This document shows positions 51,964 to 61,624 of a stretch of DNA of 64,000 nt, one piece after another. Made by a program: the position numbers and the translations under genes. The stretch comes from Sporocytophaga myxococcoides DSM 11118. GTDB lineage: Bacteria > Bacteroidota > Bacteroidia > Cytophagales > Cytophagaceae. How positions within the stretch are numbered: position 1 is the first letter of the stretch; every line of letters begins with the position of its first letter. The stretch spans positions 124,001 to 188,000 of the forward strand of contig NZ_KE384561.1 in the NCBI RefSeq assembly GCF_000426725.1. Reading direction: 5' to 3'. The notes beneath the pieces were generated by a model. The model worked only from the letters and a program-made list of their open reading frames with translations. It ran no database searches and was not told where the DNA came from.

Positions 51964-52717
51964 CTCTGGTTCTTTTTGATTGTAGGCAATATCGTACTTA
52001 TTCTATGAACACTTTCAAATTCCTCATTGTTAAACTTCACAAAAAGTACTTCAATTAACAATTGTATTTTTTCATCAAATTAATAGTAACTCCAACCAAT
52101 TTACAATTATAAATTCCTGAATAAAACAAATGTAAACCAGCTCAATTTACATTTATAACTATATAATTTTTCTAATAAAATAAACCAAGCGAGACTAAAT
52201 GAATTCTTTTTTATTGCTTATATAAGTAAAAATTAAATTTCATACCAGTACAATTTTAAATTCCATTTACATTTAAAGTAAAAGTTCAAAATAATAACAT
52301 ATGTAAACTGATTATAAAAGTATTAATAATTAAAATTATCAAAATGCTAAAATTATTAGTAATTGATTAAGTGTAAATTTTGAGTGGTTTATAATTGTAA
52401 ATTGCTTATTTAATAACTTACCTACATATCTAATTTACAAAAATAAACTATCCAAAAAATATAAATAAAACAGTATCATATTGTCATTTTACAATTGTAA
52501 CAAAACATATTTATCTTACATTTTTACTGTATTTACAAAATTAAACAGCAAAAGAATTTTTAAAAGAAAAGCTAGATTTGGAAATAGGAAGAGAACAGCT
52601 GATCCTGAACAAAAAAATAACTTATCTATTAAAGAGAAGGGAAGCCTAAAAATCCTAATTGGAATTAATATCTGCATTCATTAATTTCAGTAATCAATTC
52701 TTATAAATTTATTATCT
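51964..52717 (+). promoter_or_regulatory. AT-rich leader upstream of pstS with TTTACA/TGTAAA motif array
   Basis: 750 bases without a gene. The hexamer TTTACA or its reverse complement TGTAAA occurs repeatedly between 52100 and 52537: 52100, 52131, 52146, 52266, 52302, 52372, 52396, 52434, 52488 and 52532, with near matches at 52495 and 52515. TTTACATTT occurs twice exactly (52146, 52266) and the palindrome TTACAATTGTAA once (52489-52500). A regulator-binding role for phosphate control is inferred from the position before pstS; the hexamer resembles the Bacillus PhoP repeat TT[ATC]ACA, but no regular 11-base spacing is seen. An open frame at 52481-52684 has no coding character. Confidence 0.55.
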
Positions 52718-53641
52718 ATGAAGAGGGTAGTTTTATTTTTTCTCATTGTTGCACTTTTTTCGTCTTGTGGAGACGATGAAAATAATATAACTATTTCTGG
52801 AGCCTTTGCCTTGTACCCTCTGGCTATAAAATGGGCTGAAGAATATAATAAAATACATCCTGAAGTTAAAATTGACATCACCGCCGGAGGAGCAGGAAAG
52901 GGTATGGCAGACGTCATTTCAGGGAATGTAGATTTAGGAATGGTCTCCAGAGAAATTAATCCAGTGGAACTTGAACGAGGGGCTTTTGGAATTGCAGTAA
53001 CTATCGATGCTGTAATTCCAACCATCAATGACAAAAATCCCAATATTGCCGAAGTACAAAAAAAAGGACTAACGAAAGAAAACTTTCAAGATATCTGGAT
53101 CACGGAAAAATTAAAAACATGGGGGGATGCTGTAGGGACAACATCCAAGGATCCTATCAAAGTTTATACCCGTTCGGATGCTGCAGGTGCACCTGAAACA
53201 TGGGCTAAATATCTTGGAAAAAAACAGGAAGATTTAAAAGGTGTCGGAGTATTTGGAGACCCAGGTCTTGCTCAAGTTGTGAAACAAGACAAGTTTGCAA
53301 TTGGATTTAACAACATCGCTTATGTATATGATCTAAAAACAAGCAAACCATTTCCTGGTATCCAGGTCATCCCGATCGACATTGATGGAAATGGCAGAAT
53401 TAGTCCGGAAGAAAACTTTTACGGTACATTAGGCGAACTTATGGAAGGAATAGCCAAAGGAGTTTTTCCTCACCCTCCTGCCCGTCCATTATATTTTGTA
53501 ACTAAAGGAGAACCTACTTCAAAAACAATAAAAGCGTTTTTAAACTGGGTACTGACCGACGGACAGAAATTTGTGAAAGAAGCAGGGTATGTAAATCTAT
53601 CCAAAGATCAACTTGAAACGGAAATTAAAAAACTAAAGTAA
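52718..53641 (+). CDS. pstS: Phosphate-binding lipoprotein PstS
   Basis: 307-residue periplasmic phosphate receptor for the Pst ABC transporter. Signal peptide with lipobox (LFSSCGDDE). Phosphate-site segments are visible: ITISGAFALYPLAIKWAEEY (about 24-43), DITAGGAGKGMADVISGNVDLGMVSREI (about 52-79), and VYTRSDAAGAPETWAKYLG (near 149). The SGAFALYP wording differs from the common SGSSTVYP, and is the branch seen in several PstS-like substrate-binding proteins. It is followed by a 440-base gap before pstC, an arrangement that allows pstS to be made in excess. Confidence 0.9.
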   Translation: MKRVVLFFLIVALFSSCGDDENNITISGAFALYPLAIKWAEEYNKIHPEVKIDITAGGAGKGMADVISGNVDLGMVSREINPVELERGAFGIAVTIDAVIPTINDKNPNIAEVQKKGLTKENFQDIWITEKLKTWGDAVGTTSKDPIKVYTRSDAAGAPETWAKYLGKKQEDLKGVGVFGDPGLAQVVKQDKFAIGFNNIAYVYDLKTSKPFPGIQVIPIDIDGNGRISPEENFYGTLGELMEGIAKGVFPHPPARPLYFVTKGEPTSKTIKAFLNWVLTDGQKFVKEAGYVNLSKDQLETEIKKLK

Positions 53642-54082
53642 GCTAGAAAAATGTTTTTATTGCCTGACTTTTACCTTGACGAGTCAGGCACCAAGTAAAA
53701 TTGAATTTTTTATTGTCTATTCAGACCGGCTGCAAGCTCATTTCTTATCCTTCGGAACTTTTCAATATTTATTTTACATTTTGGATTGCCTTTAAACTGC
53801 TTGATTGTTGTTCATTATAAAATCTTTCAGAAGATTTGTTAAAGAATTTTCAATAAGAAAAAAATACTGCTGTCCTTCCATGTCATATAAGCATTTCCAA
53901 AGATGAGTTTTTCAATCGGGAAAAACATTAACTGAAGTTAATAGGAGAAGCCTTAGATCTGGAAATTTATCAAAATGAATTTATTTAAAATTCTTATGTA
54001 CTGACAAACTTTATCTCCACTGAAAGGTAAATAAGATTAAATCATCAGATTATACTAGACCACATTACCAAAGGGGGATATC
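53642..54082 (+). other. Intergenic region between pstS and pstC
   Basis: 440 bases without a gene. The hairpin TGCCTGACT / AGTCAGGCA (53661-53669 with 53682-53690) is followed by an A/T-rich stretch and may attenuate or stabilise the pstS transcript. One TTTACA occurs at 53773. The region 53800-54060 shows no gene. AAGGGGGAT just before the pstC start is an unusually strong Shine-Dalgarno-like sequence for this window. Confidence 0.5.
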
Positions 54083-54991
54083 TTGGGAAAAATAGATTTT
54101 TATCATAGGCGACTCTGGATAGAGAAACTTAGCTTCTGGGCAATGAAAGGCCTTACCTACTTTTCAATCACACTCCTTTTTTTGATATTAATCGGACTAA
54201 TATATAAGTCTTTGCCTATTTTACAAGAAACTTCATTAGGACATCTATTCTTTTCCATAGAATGGCAGCCATTGAAAATGAAATTTGGTCTGCTTCCGTT
54301 TATTATTAGCACACTCTATGTAACTACAGTTGCTATTATCATTTCAGTACCACTTTGTCTTCTCTGCGCTATATACCTTTCAGAATATGCCGATAAAAGA
54401 ATTATAGCCTTTGTTAACCCATTGATAGATATTCTTGCAGGCATCCCCTCAGTTATTTTCGGTATCTGGGGGATTATTGAAGTAGTGCCCCTGGTTAGAG
54501 ATTTTATTGCTCCGGCATTCGGGACTACTTCTTCAGGCTATACCATACTTACTGGAGGCATTGTCCTTTCTATTATGATCTTTCCGATCATCATACACGT
54601 TCTGCTGGAAGTATTTGAAACAATACCAACAGATCTAAAAAATGCTTCGCTTTCTGTTGGAGCCACAAAATGGCAAACTGTAAAATTTGTAATCCTTAGA
54701 AAAGCTGCACCAGGAGTTATTTCGGCTGTTGTTCTGGGACTTTCCAGAGCGTTTGGAGAAACACTAGCGCTATTAATGGTAGTGGGAAATGTCATTATGA
54801 TTCCTATCAGTCCTTTAGATCCAGGATATCCTCTTACCGCTTTAATAGCTAATAACTATGGTGAAATGATGTCTATTCCTCTTTACGATTCTGCCTTAAT
54901 GCTTGCATCCCTGATCCTTTTTGTAATAGTACTGATCTTCAACTTTATATCCAGAAGAATTCTTAAAAATATAGAAAGAAAAATTGCATAA
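54083..54991 (+). CDS. pstC: Phosphate ABC transporter permease PstC
   Basis: 302-residue inner-membrane permease with six hydrophobic helices. The EAA-like coupling motif is LKNASLSVGATKWQTVKFVILRKAAPGVISAVVLGLSRAFGETLALLMV (about 190-240). The start is TTG 54083, chosen because it is preceded by AAGGGGGAT with a good spacing; the next ATG would remove the cytoplasmic N-terminus. It overlaps the frame of pstA slightly and forms the heterodimeric channel with it. Confidence 0.92.
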   Translation: MGKIDFYHRRLWIEKLSFWAMKGLTYFSITLLFLILIGLIYKSLPILQETSLGHLFFSIEWQPLKMKFGLLPFIISTLYVTTVAIIISVPLCLLCAIYLSEYADKRIIAFVNPLIDILAGIPSVIFGIWGIIEVVPLVRDFIAPAFGTTSSGYTILTGGIVLSIMIFPIIIHVLLEVFETIPTDLKNASLSVGATKWQTVKFVILRKAAPGVISAVVLGLSRAFGETLALLMVVGNVIMIPISPLDPGYPLTALIANNYGEMMSIPLYDSALMLASLILFVIVLIFNFISRRILKNIERKIA

Positions 54992-54995
54992 GACT

Positions 54996-55844
54996 ATGAA
55001 CATTAATAAAGTGGAAGAAGGGATTTTTAAAGTATTGATGAAGGCATCTACTTTACTCGTATTGGTCAGTCTGTTTTTAATCATTTACAGCATACTTCGA
55101 AAGGGTTTACCATCCTTGTCCTGGGCTATGATTACTCAAACACCAAAAGGAGGATTCTTCCTTGGGAAAGGTGGAGGAATTTTGAATGCAATTGTCGGAT
55201 CTTTATACCTAGCCGGAGGTTCAACAATTCTAGGATTATTCATAAGTCTTCCTGTTGCCCTTTACTTGAATATATACAGAACAAAAACCTCCCGATTTGC
55301 AGATTTTACACGTCTCTGTCTGGATGTTTTGTGGGGAATCCCTTCGATTGTTTATGGTGCATTCGGATTTGCAATCATGTTATTAATTGGACTAAAAGCT
55401 TCTTTACTTGCAGGAATTTTTACCCTTACTTTAATGGTTATACCTATAATGGTAAGAGCTATGGATGAAGTTATAATGACGGTGCCGAAGGGTTTGATAG
55501 ATGCCTCTTATTCACTTGGTGCAACCAGGTTTGAAACATCTCTGAAGGTGGTAAGTAAACAGGTTTTACCAGGAATTCTCACTGCTGTTTTAATTTCCTT
55601 TGGAAGAAGTATCGGGGACGCCGCTTCTGTGCTATTTACTTCTGGATTTACAGATAGAATTCCAACTTCGTTGATGCAACCCGCCGCAAATTTGCCCCTG
55701 GCCATCTTCTTTCAGTTGAGTACTCCTATCCCTGAAGTTCAAGACAGAGCCTATGCATCTGCATTGGTGCTAACCTTAATCATTCTTATAATAAGTATCT
55801 TATCCCGAATAGCTACCAAAAAATTCACTAAACATAAAGTTTAG
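54996..55844 (+). CDS. pstA: Phosphate ABC transporter permease PstA
   Basis: Second Pst permease. ATG 54996 (MNINKVEEGIFKVLMK) is preferred to the TTG at 54984; it lies four bases after the pstC stop. About six hydrophobic helices; the EAA motif is LIDASYSLGATRFETSLKVVSKQVLPGILTAVLISFGRSIGDAASVLF (about 169-216). 282 residues. Confidence 0.92.
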   Translation: MNINKVEEGIFKVLMKASTLLVLVSLFLIIYSILRKGLPSLSWAMITQTPKGGFFLGKGGGILNAIVGSLYLAGGSTILGLFISLPVALYLNIYRTKTSRFADFTRLCLDVLWGIPSIVYGAFGFAIMLLIGLKASLLAGIFTLTLMVIPIMVRAMDEVIMTVPKGLIDASYSLGATRFETSLKVVSKQVLPGILTAVLISFGRSIGDAASVLFTSGFTDRIPTSLMQPAANLPLAIFFQLSTPIPEVQDRAYASALVLTLIILIISILSRIATKKFTKHKV

Positions 55845-55860
55845 TTTAAATAGGAGACAG

Positions 55861-56664
55861 ATGAAAAAGGCAACTGAAATATTCATTCCGCTAATGACTG
55901 ACATTTGTGCCGAAGGTAATATTTGTGTCGAGGGATTAAATGTTCACTATGGAGACAGACATGCCCTCAAGGATATTAACATTACCTTACCAGCAAAAAA
56001 AATCACGGCTATCATCGGTCCATCAGGTTGCGGAAAAACAACTTTACTTAAATGCTTTAACCGTTTGATAGATTCCATTGACGGAACTAAAGTTACAGGT
56101 AAGGTAATGTTAAATGGAGAAGATATATTTGACCCTCACGCTGATGTGATTAACATCAGGAAAAAAATGGGACTTTTGTCTCAAAGACCCTACCCTTTAC
56201 CAATGTCAATCTTTGACAACGTAGCATACGGCCCAAGAATACATGGCACAAGGAAAAAGTCAGAACTTAATCAGATCGTCGAATATTACCTAAAGGAAGC
56301 TAGTCTATGGGACGAAGTCAGAGATAGGCTCCATACTCCCGCATCAGGACTGTCTATAGGACAACAACAAAGGCTTTGTCTTGCAAGAGGTCTTGCCGTG
56401 AAACCGGAAATTATTCTGGGAGATGAACCAACATCTGCATTAGATCCCATTTCTAGTGCTCACATTGAAGAGAAATTTGTAGAGTTTAAGAATAGATATA
56501 CCATCGTAATGGTAACCCACATACTCAGACAGGCTATCCGTATAGCTGACTACATTATATTTATGTATCTGGGAGAAATTATTGAACATGGTCCGGCAGA
56601 GCAATTGCTGGAAAATCCGAAAGACAAAAGGACTTCAGATTATATTAAAGGTATAATAAGCTAA
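55861..56664 (+). CDS. pstB: Phosphate ABC transporter ATP-binding protein PstB
   Basis: 267-residue ATPase of the Pst importer. Walker A is GPSGCGKTTLLKCFNRL (about 54-70), the Q-loop GLLSQRPYPLPMSIFDNVAYGPRIHG is the PstB-typical sequence, the signature is LSIGQQQRLCLARGLAV (LSxGQQQR), Walker B is IILGDEPTSALDP and the switch His lies in VMVTHILRQAIRIAD. No phoU follows; a terminator ends the operon 0-40 bases later. Confidence 0.94.
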   Translation: MKKATEIFIPLMTDICAEGNICVEGLNVHYGDRHALKDINITLPAKKITAIIGPSGCGKTTLLKCFNRLIDSIDGTKVTGKVMLNGEDIFDPHADVINIRKKMGLLSQRPYPLPMSIFDNVAYGPRIHGTRKKSELNQIVEYYLKEASLWDEVRDRLHTPASGLSIGQQQRLCLARGLAVKPEIILGDEPTSALDPISSAHIEEKFVEFKNRYTIVMVTHILRQAIRIADYIIFMYLGEIIEHGPAEQLLENPKDKRTSDYIKGIIS

Positions 56665-56703
56665 AAAGTCCCGACGAAGTTTTCATGCTTTGTCGGGACT
56701 TTT
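56664..56703. terminator. Bidirectional terminator between pstB and hisIE
   Basis: AAAAGTCCCGAC(GAAG) / (CTTT)GTCGGGACTTTT stem with an 8-base loop and T/A runs on both sides, between convergent pst and his operons. Confidence 0.9.
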
Positions 56704-56737
56704 CCACTTATTAATATTCGTTCTGATTATATCGATT

Positions 56738-57349
56738 TTATTTATGTCTTTTAATTAGGACATCCAGCACTTCATCCAATCCGATATTCTTTTGTTCAAG
56801 AAGCACCAGGAGGTGAAACATAAGATCTGCGGCTTCGTTTTTAAATAGCTCGTCGTTATTATCCATAGCTTCTATCACTAACTCAACTGCTTCTTCTCCA
56901 ACTTTCTGTGCTACTTTATTGGTGCCTTTAGCAAATAATGAGCTTGTATATGATTTTCCATCAGGATTGTTTTTCCTGCTTTTGATAACCTCACTCAGTT
57001 GCTGAAGAAAATAGATCTTACCATGATTTTCTTCCTTCCAGCATGTATCTGCTCCGGTATGACAAGTAGGTCCGTCAGGAGTGACTTTAATCAACAATGC
57101 ATCCTGATCGCAATCAAGAGCAATACTTTTCAGATACAAAAAATGGCCAGAGGTCTCCCCTTTTGTCCAAAGTCTGTTTTTCGTCCTGCTGAAAAAAGTA
57201 ACTTTCTTTTCTTTTAATGTTTTATCAAGTGCTTCCTGGTTCATATAGCCAAGCATAAGCACTTTCTGTGTAACCTCGTCCTGAATAATAGCTGGTACCA
57301 GCCCGTTATTCTTTCCAAAATCTACATTCTTTAACTCAAATTCTGACAT
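56738..57349 (-). CDS. hisI: Bifunctional phosphoribosyl-AMP cyclohydrolase / phosphoribosyl-ATP diphosphatase (HisIE)
   Basis: 203-residue fused enzyme for steps 2 and 3 of histidine synthesis. N-terminal HisI domain: [20 protein letters not shown], the metal site [12 protein letters not shown], and [12 protein letters not shown] with the zinc cysteines. C-terminal HisE helical domain: [30 protein letters not shown] with EE and E of the Mg site. Last gene of the operon; it overlaps hisF by 14 bases. Confidence 0.95.
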   Translation of the reverse strand: MSEFELKNVDFGKNNGLVPAIIQDEVTQKVLMLGYMNQEALDKTLKEKKVTFFSRTKNRLWTKGETSGHFLYLKSIALDCDQDALLIKVTPDGPTCHTGADTCWKEENHGKIYFLQQLSEVIKSRKNNPDGKSYTSSLFAKGTNKVAQKVGEEAVELVIEAMDNNDELFKNEAADLMFHLLVLLEQKNIGLDEVLDVLIKRHK

Positions 57350-58091
57350 TGATTTTGTGTTCTTTTAGGTATTGTTTCAACTCAGGTACAGATATTTCCT
57401 TAAAGTGGAAAATACTTGCAGCCAGTGCTGCATCCGCCTTCCCTTCTGTGAATATATTTACAAAGTCTTTCATTGAACCTGCTCCCCCGGAAGCAATAAC
57501 CGGAATAGAAAGTGAAGATGAAAGCTTTGCTGTTAGCTCGTCTGCAAAACCAGCTTTGGTGCCATCATGATCCATTGAAGTCAGAAGAATTTCCCCCGCT
57601 CCTCTGTTTTCTGCTTCTTTAGCCCAAAGAAAGGTATCAATTTCTGTAGGCTTCTTCCCACCATGTGTATGCACCCTTGACTGATTTTCATATAATTTCG
57701 TGTCAATCGCAACAACTACAGCCTGACTGCCAAACTCCAGTGCAAGCCTGTCTATAAGATCAGGATCCTTTACTGCTGAAGAATTGATAGAAACTTTCTC
57801 CGCTCCTGCATTCAATATTGCAGACACATCTTCAATACTTGATATACCACCACCTACGGTAAAAGGTATGTTCACATTCTGTGCTACACGCCTAACAAGC
57901 TCAACAAGTGTTTTTCTTTTTTCAAGAGTAGCCGTAATATCCAGAAATACCAATTCATCTGCGCCCTGCTCAGCATAAAGTTGTCCCAGTTCAACAGGAT
58001 CTCCGGCATCTCTGAGGTTTTCGAAATTTACACCTTTAACTGTTTTCCCGTCTTTTACATCAAGACAAGGGATAATTCTTTTTGTAAGCAT
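57336..58091 (-). CDS. hisF: Imidazole glycerol phosphate synthase, cyclase subunit HisF
   Basis: 251-residue TIM barrel that, with HisH, makes IGP and AICAR from PRFAR and ammonia. [20 protein letters not shown] holds catalytic Asp11, VVVAIDTKL holds the second catalytic Asp (near 130), and the phosphate loops are FTVGGGISS and VIASGGAGS. It lies one base after hisA. Confidence 0.96.
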   Translation of the reverse strand: MLTKRIIPCLDVKDGKTVKGVNFENLRDAGDPVELGQLYAEQGADELVFLDITATLEKRKTLVELVRRVAQNVNIPFTVGGGISSIEDVSAILNAGAEKVSINSSAVKDPDLIDRLALEFGSQAVVVAIDTKLYENQSRVHTHGGKKPTEIDTFLWAKEAENRGAGEILLTSMDHDGTKAGFADELTAKLSSSLSIPVIASGGAGSMKDFVNIFTEGKADAALAASIFHFKEISVPELKQYLKEHKINVRI

Positions 58092-58092
58092 C

Positions 58093-58812
58093 TTATAAAA
58101 ACCTCTTTAGGTCTTCAAGTTTTATTCTTCCTTCGTAATAAGCTTTTCCAATGATTGCTGCATAAACACCCATTTCATTCAGTTTTGTAATGTCATCAAT
58201 GGTCGTTACTCCGCCGCTGGCAATCAGCCTTAGTTTAGGAAATTTATTTCTGATCTCATTATATAACTCAAATGACGGACCAGCAAGCAATCCATCTTTG
58301 GACACATCGGTGCAGAACAAATATTTTGCACCTAAATCAGCATATTCCTCTGTGAAGTCAAATAAAGAAGTTGCTGTAACTTCCTGCCATCCGCTCACAG
58401 CAATCATCTTATTCTTTACATCTGCGCCGAGAATAATCTTCTCTCCGCCATAGTTTTTCAACCAGCTTTTAAAAAGTTCTGGATTCTTAATTGCAATACT
58501 TCCTCCGGTAACCTGCTTGACACCAGCGTTGAAAGCTATCTTTATATCTTCTTCAGACTGAATTCCTCCGCCAAAATCAACATGCAATGAAGTATTAGAA
58601 CAAATATCTTCAAGTACTTTATGGTTAACCACCTTTTTCTGGCGAGCGCCATCAAGGTCAACCACGTGAAGCCTCTTTATTCCGGCATCTTCAAATCTTT
58701 TAGCTACTTCCAGCGGATTGCTATGGTATTCCGTTTTTTTATCAAAATCGCCTTGAACCAGTCTTACACACTTTCCATCTATCAGGTCAATGGCCGGTAT
58801 TATTTCAATCAT
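58093..58812 (-). CDS. hisA: ProFAR isomerase HisA
   Basis: 239-residue TIM barrel that converts ProFAR to PRFAR. Catalytic Asp8 is in [19 protein letters not shown], and the second is in [18 protein letters not shown]; the phosphate loops are VDFGGGIQS and LIASGGVTT. It overlaps hisH by four bases (ATGA), which indicates translational coupling. Confidence 0.96.
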   Translation of the reverse strand: MIEIIPAIDLIDGKCVRLVQGDFDKKTEYHSNPLEVAKRFEDAGIKRLHVVDLDGARQKKVVNHKVLEDICSNTSLHVDFGGGIQSEEDIKIAFNAGVKQVTGGSIAIKNPELFKSWLKNYGGEKIILGADVKNKMIAVSGWQEVTATSLFDFTEEYADLGAKYLFCTDVSKDGLLAGPSFELYNEIRNKFPKLRLIASGGVTTIDDITKLNEMGVYAAIIGKAYYEGRIKLEDLKRFL

Positions 58813-59390
58813 AATGAAAGGAAGTTTTTAAGTATTTTTTCTCCTGTATTTCCGCTTTTCTCAGTGTGAAACTGAACAGCATAGAAGTTATCTTTGCGGA
58901 TAGATGCACTGAATGGCAATATATAATCGGATTGAGCTATAGTATATTCCGACAGCTCTGCATAGTAGCTGTGAACAAAGTAAACAAACTCTCCTTCATT
59001 CACACCTTTGAACAAAGAGTCTTTCAGATTTGTAATAGAGTTCCATCCCATGTGAGGTACTTTGTCTTTGGGTGGAAACCTCTTAACGCTCATTGGAAAT
59101 ATTTTCAGACATTCAACATCATTCTCTTCACTATGCTGGCACATCAACTGAAGTCCAAGACATATTCCAAGAAATGGTTGCTTAAACTCAGGAATAAGCT
59201 TATCAAGATTTCTTTGTTTCAGATAAGCCATAGCAGTACTTGCTTCTCCAACTCCCGGAAAAATGACTTTATCCGCAGTTTTCAGCAATTCCGGCTCATC
59301 TGTGATAATAGGATCTACCCCTAGCCTATTCAGCGCATAGCTTACAGACTGAGTATTTCCAGCATTGTATTTTATAATAGCAACTTTCAC
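58809..59390 (-). CDS. hisH: Imidazole glycerol phosphate synthase, glutaminase subunit HisH
   Basis: 193-residue class I glutamine amidotransferase that supplies ammonia to HisF. Nucleophile Cys is in FLGICLGLQLMC near residue 77; the His-Glu of the triad is in AVQFHTEKSG near 173. A 59-base gap separates it from hisB, holding a short perfect hairpin (ATCCTC / GAGGAT, 59418-59433). Confidence 0.95.
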   Translation of the reverse strand: MKVAIIKYNAGNTQSVSYALNRLGVDPIITDEPELLKTADKVIFPGVGEASTAMAYLKQRNLDKLIPEFKQPFLGICLGLQLMCQHSEENDVECLKIFPMSVKRFPPKDKVPHMGWNSITNLKDSLFKGVNEGEFVYFVHSYYAELSEYTIAQSDYILPFSASIRKDNFYAVQFHTEKSGNTGEKILKNFLSL

Positions 59391-59417
59391 TTTTTTAATT
59401 TTGAGTTTACTATTCCG

Positions 59418-59433
59418 ATCCTCTTCAGAGGAT
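59418..59433 (-). other. Short hairpin between hisB and hisH
   Basis: Perfect 6-base stem with TTCA/TGAA loop inside the his operon, without a T-run. It may be an RNA-processing or stability element; function not shown. Confidence 0.35.
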
Positions 59434-59449
59434 TTCCGAAACCGAAGCT

Positions 59450-60550
59450 CTAAAGTATCCCCTTGGTACTAGGTATTTGATTATTGTTAAAATCTCTGCG
59501 TACTGCCATTTTAATGGACTTTGCGAAGGCTTTAAATATAGCTTCTATTTTATGATGCTCGTTATCTCCTTCAACTTTAATATTAATGTTGGCCTTAGAA
59601 GTATCAGAAAACGATTTAAAGAAATGATAAAACATTTCAGTTGGCATATCTCCGATTTTTTCTCTTTTAAATGAAGCCTCCCACACCAGCCAGTTCCTTC
59701 CTGAAAAATCAATTGCAACCTGAGCCAGTACATCATCCATAGGTAATAAAAAGCCATAACGTTCTATACCTCTTTTATCTCCCAATGCTTTAAGGTAAGC
59801 TTCACCTAAAGCAAGAGCAGTATCTTCGATGGTATGATGCTCGTCAATATGCAGATCACCGGCAACTTTTACCTTAAGGTCTGCTCCGGAATGTTTGCCT
59901 AGCTGATCCAGCATATGGTCAAAGAAACCAAGCCCTGTATGAATTTCTGTTTTTCCTGTTCCGTCAAGGTTCAGAAGTATTTCTATATCTGTCTCCTTAG
60001 TTGTTCTTCTGATGCTGGCTGTTCTGCTATTCTGTTTTTTCAGAAACCAATAAATTTCATCCCAGTTATCAGTACTTAAAACAGCCTCATCATTTGTATT
60101 AGATGAAAAATAAATAGCCTTTGTACCCAGATTTTTCGCAAGCTGAATATCTGTCTGTCTGTCTCCTATTACAAAAGATTCGGAAAGATCATAACCTTCT
60201 CCGAAATACTCTGTAAGCATGGCAGTGCCAGGCTTCCTTGTCGGAAGGTTTTCATGGTCAAAAGACTTGTCTATATGAACTGCATAAAATGCAACGCCTT
60301 CTCCCTCCAGTGTTTTAACCATTTTATCCTGAGCAGGCCAAAAGGTGTTCTCAGGAAAAGATGATGTACCTAAACCATCCTGATTAGTAACCATGACAAG
60401 TAGATAGTCCATCTCGTTGGCAATTCTGGAAAGACTTGTAATCGCCTTTGGCAAGAACTCAAGCTTTTCAAGAGAATCAACCTGCTTGTCTACTGGCGGC
60501 TCAACGATAATAGTTCCGTCCCTATCTATGAATAAAATCTTTTTCTTCAT
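59450..60550 (-). CDS. hisB: Bifunctional histidinol-phosphatase / imidazoleglycerol-phosphate dehydratase (HisB)
   Basis: 366-residue fused enzyme. N-terminal HAD phosphatase (about 1-165): [13 protein letters not shown] with the nucleophile Asp, [10 protein letters not shown], and [19 protein letters not shown]-terminal IGP dehydratase (about 175-366): [33 protein letters not shown] and [16 protein letters not shown], which hold the metal-binding histidines. The fusion order is that of enteric HisB. 24 bases after hisC. Confidence 0.96.
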   Translation of the reverse strand: MKKKILFIDRDGTIIVEPPVDKQVDSLEKLEFLPKAITSLSRIANEMDYLLVMVTNQDGLGTSSFPENTFWPAQDKMVKTLEGEGVAFYAVHIDKSFDHENLPTRKPGTAMLTEYFGEGYDLSESFVIGDRQTDIQLAKNLGTKAIYFSSNTNDEAVLSTDNWDEIYWFLKKQNSRTASIRRTTKETDIEILLNLDGTGKTEIHTGLGFFDHMLDQLGKHSGADLKVKVAGDLHIDEHHTIEDTALALGEAYLKALGDKRGIERYGFLLPMDDVLAQVAIDFSGRNWLVWEASFKREKIGDMPTEMFYHFFKSFSDTSKANINIKVEGDNEHHKIEAIFKAFAKSIKMAVRRDFNNNQIPSTKGIL

Positions 60551-60574
60551 TTTAAACTAATGCTCTCTCTTTAA

Positions 60575-61624
60575 TTATCCCTTCCACTCTGAAAGCTTCT
60601 TCATTAAAGCTTCATTTTCCTTTTCCGTACCTACAGAAATTCTGATACTGTCTTCACACAACCTAACTTTGGATCTGTCTCTTGTAATGATTTTATTACC
60701 GATCAAAAATTCAAATATCTTTGGAGCTTTATCCATTTTAACCAACAAGAAGTTAGCGTCTGAAGGATACACTTTTGAAACAAAAGAGAGTTTCTTCAAT
60801 TCTTCACCAAGTTTCTCGCGTTGTTCAAGGATCTGCGCTACCATTTTCTCCTTGTTCAGAATATTCATTAATCCCTCTTTCACAAATTGCTGGGTAGCGA
60901 TGTTGATGTTGTAAGGATATTTGATTTTATTATATACACTGATGATCTCTTTTGAGGCAAATGCCATACCTAATCTTAGGCCAGCCATTCCCCATGCTTT
61001 GGAAAGCGTCTGAAGAACTATAAGATTTGGATACTGATCAAGTCCGCTGAGGAAAGATGTTGAAGGGGCAAAATCAATATATGCTTCATCTACAACTACA
61101 ATTCCATTAAACCCTTTCAGAATTTTCTCCACATCCTTTTTATTCATGATGTTTCCGGTCGGATTATTTGGAGAGCAAATGAAGATAATTTTGGTATTCT
61201 CATCTACTGCCTTAAGAATTTCATCTGGTTTCAACTGATAGTCTTCAGTAAGAGGCACCTGCCTGATTTCAACATCAGAAATTGCAGCAGATACTTCATA
61301 CATACCATAAGTCGGAGGTAATATGATGATATTGTCTTTCCCAGGGCGGCAAACCATCCTGATAATGAGATCAATTGGTTCATCGCTGCCATTTCCCAGG
61401 AAAATCTTTTCAGGCTCTACCCTTTTTATATTAGAGAGAATCTCTTTTATTTCCCACTGGAGTGGGTCTGGATATCTGTTGAAATCGCCTGTAGCAGCAG
61501 ATCCGTAAGGATTTTCGTTTGCATCAAGGAATATACCCTCTTTTCCTTTGTATTCGTCTCTGGCAGAGGAATATGGTTTGGCGTTCTTTATGTTCTCCCT
61601 AAGGAGCTTATCTAAGCTGAACAA
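60575..61624 (-). CDS. hisC: Histidinol-phosphate aminotransferase HisC
   Basis: 349-residue PLP enzyme that converts imidazole-acetol phosphate to histidinol phosphate. ANENPYGS near residue 36, NGSDEPIDLIIRM, SPNNPTGNIM, VVVDEAYIDF and the lysine in TLSKAWGMAGLRLGMAFA are family markers. First gene of this his operon on the minus strand. hisG and hisD, which often precede hisC in Bacteroidota, are absent; upstream is a divergent intergenic region. Confidence 0.95.
   Translation of the reverse strand: MFSLDKLLRENIKNAKPYSSARDEYKGKEGIFLDANENPYGSAATGDFNRYPDPLQWEIKEILSNIKRVEPEKIFLGNGSDEPIDLIIRMVCRPGKDNIIILPPTYGMYEVSAAISDVEIRQVPLTEDYQLKPDEILKAVDENTKIIFICSPNNPTGNIMNKKDVEKILKGFNGIVVVDEAYIDFAPSTSFLSGLDQYPNLIVLQTLSKAWGMAGLRLGMAFASKEIISVYNKIKYPYNINIATQQFVKEGLMNILNKEKMVAQILEQREKLGEELKKLSFVSKVYPSDANFLLVKMDKAPKIFEFLIGNKIITRDRSKVRLCEDSIRISVGTEKENEALMKKLSEWKG

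Noticed and set aside
52481-52684. 67-residue ORF before pstS
   Set aside because: Lies in the AT-rich motif array, has no recognisable protein pattern and no promoter or start support.
58866-59324. 152-residue ORF antisense to hisH
   Set aside because: Full overlap with a secure his gene; no motif or start signal of its own.
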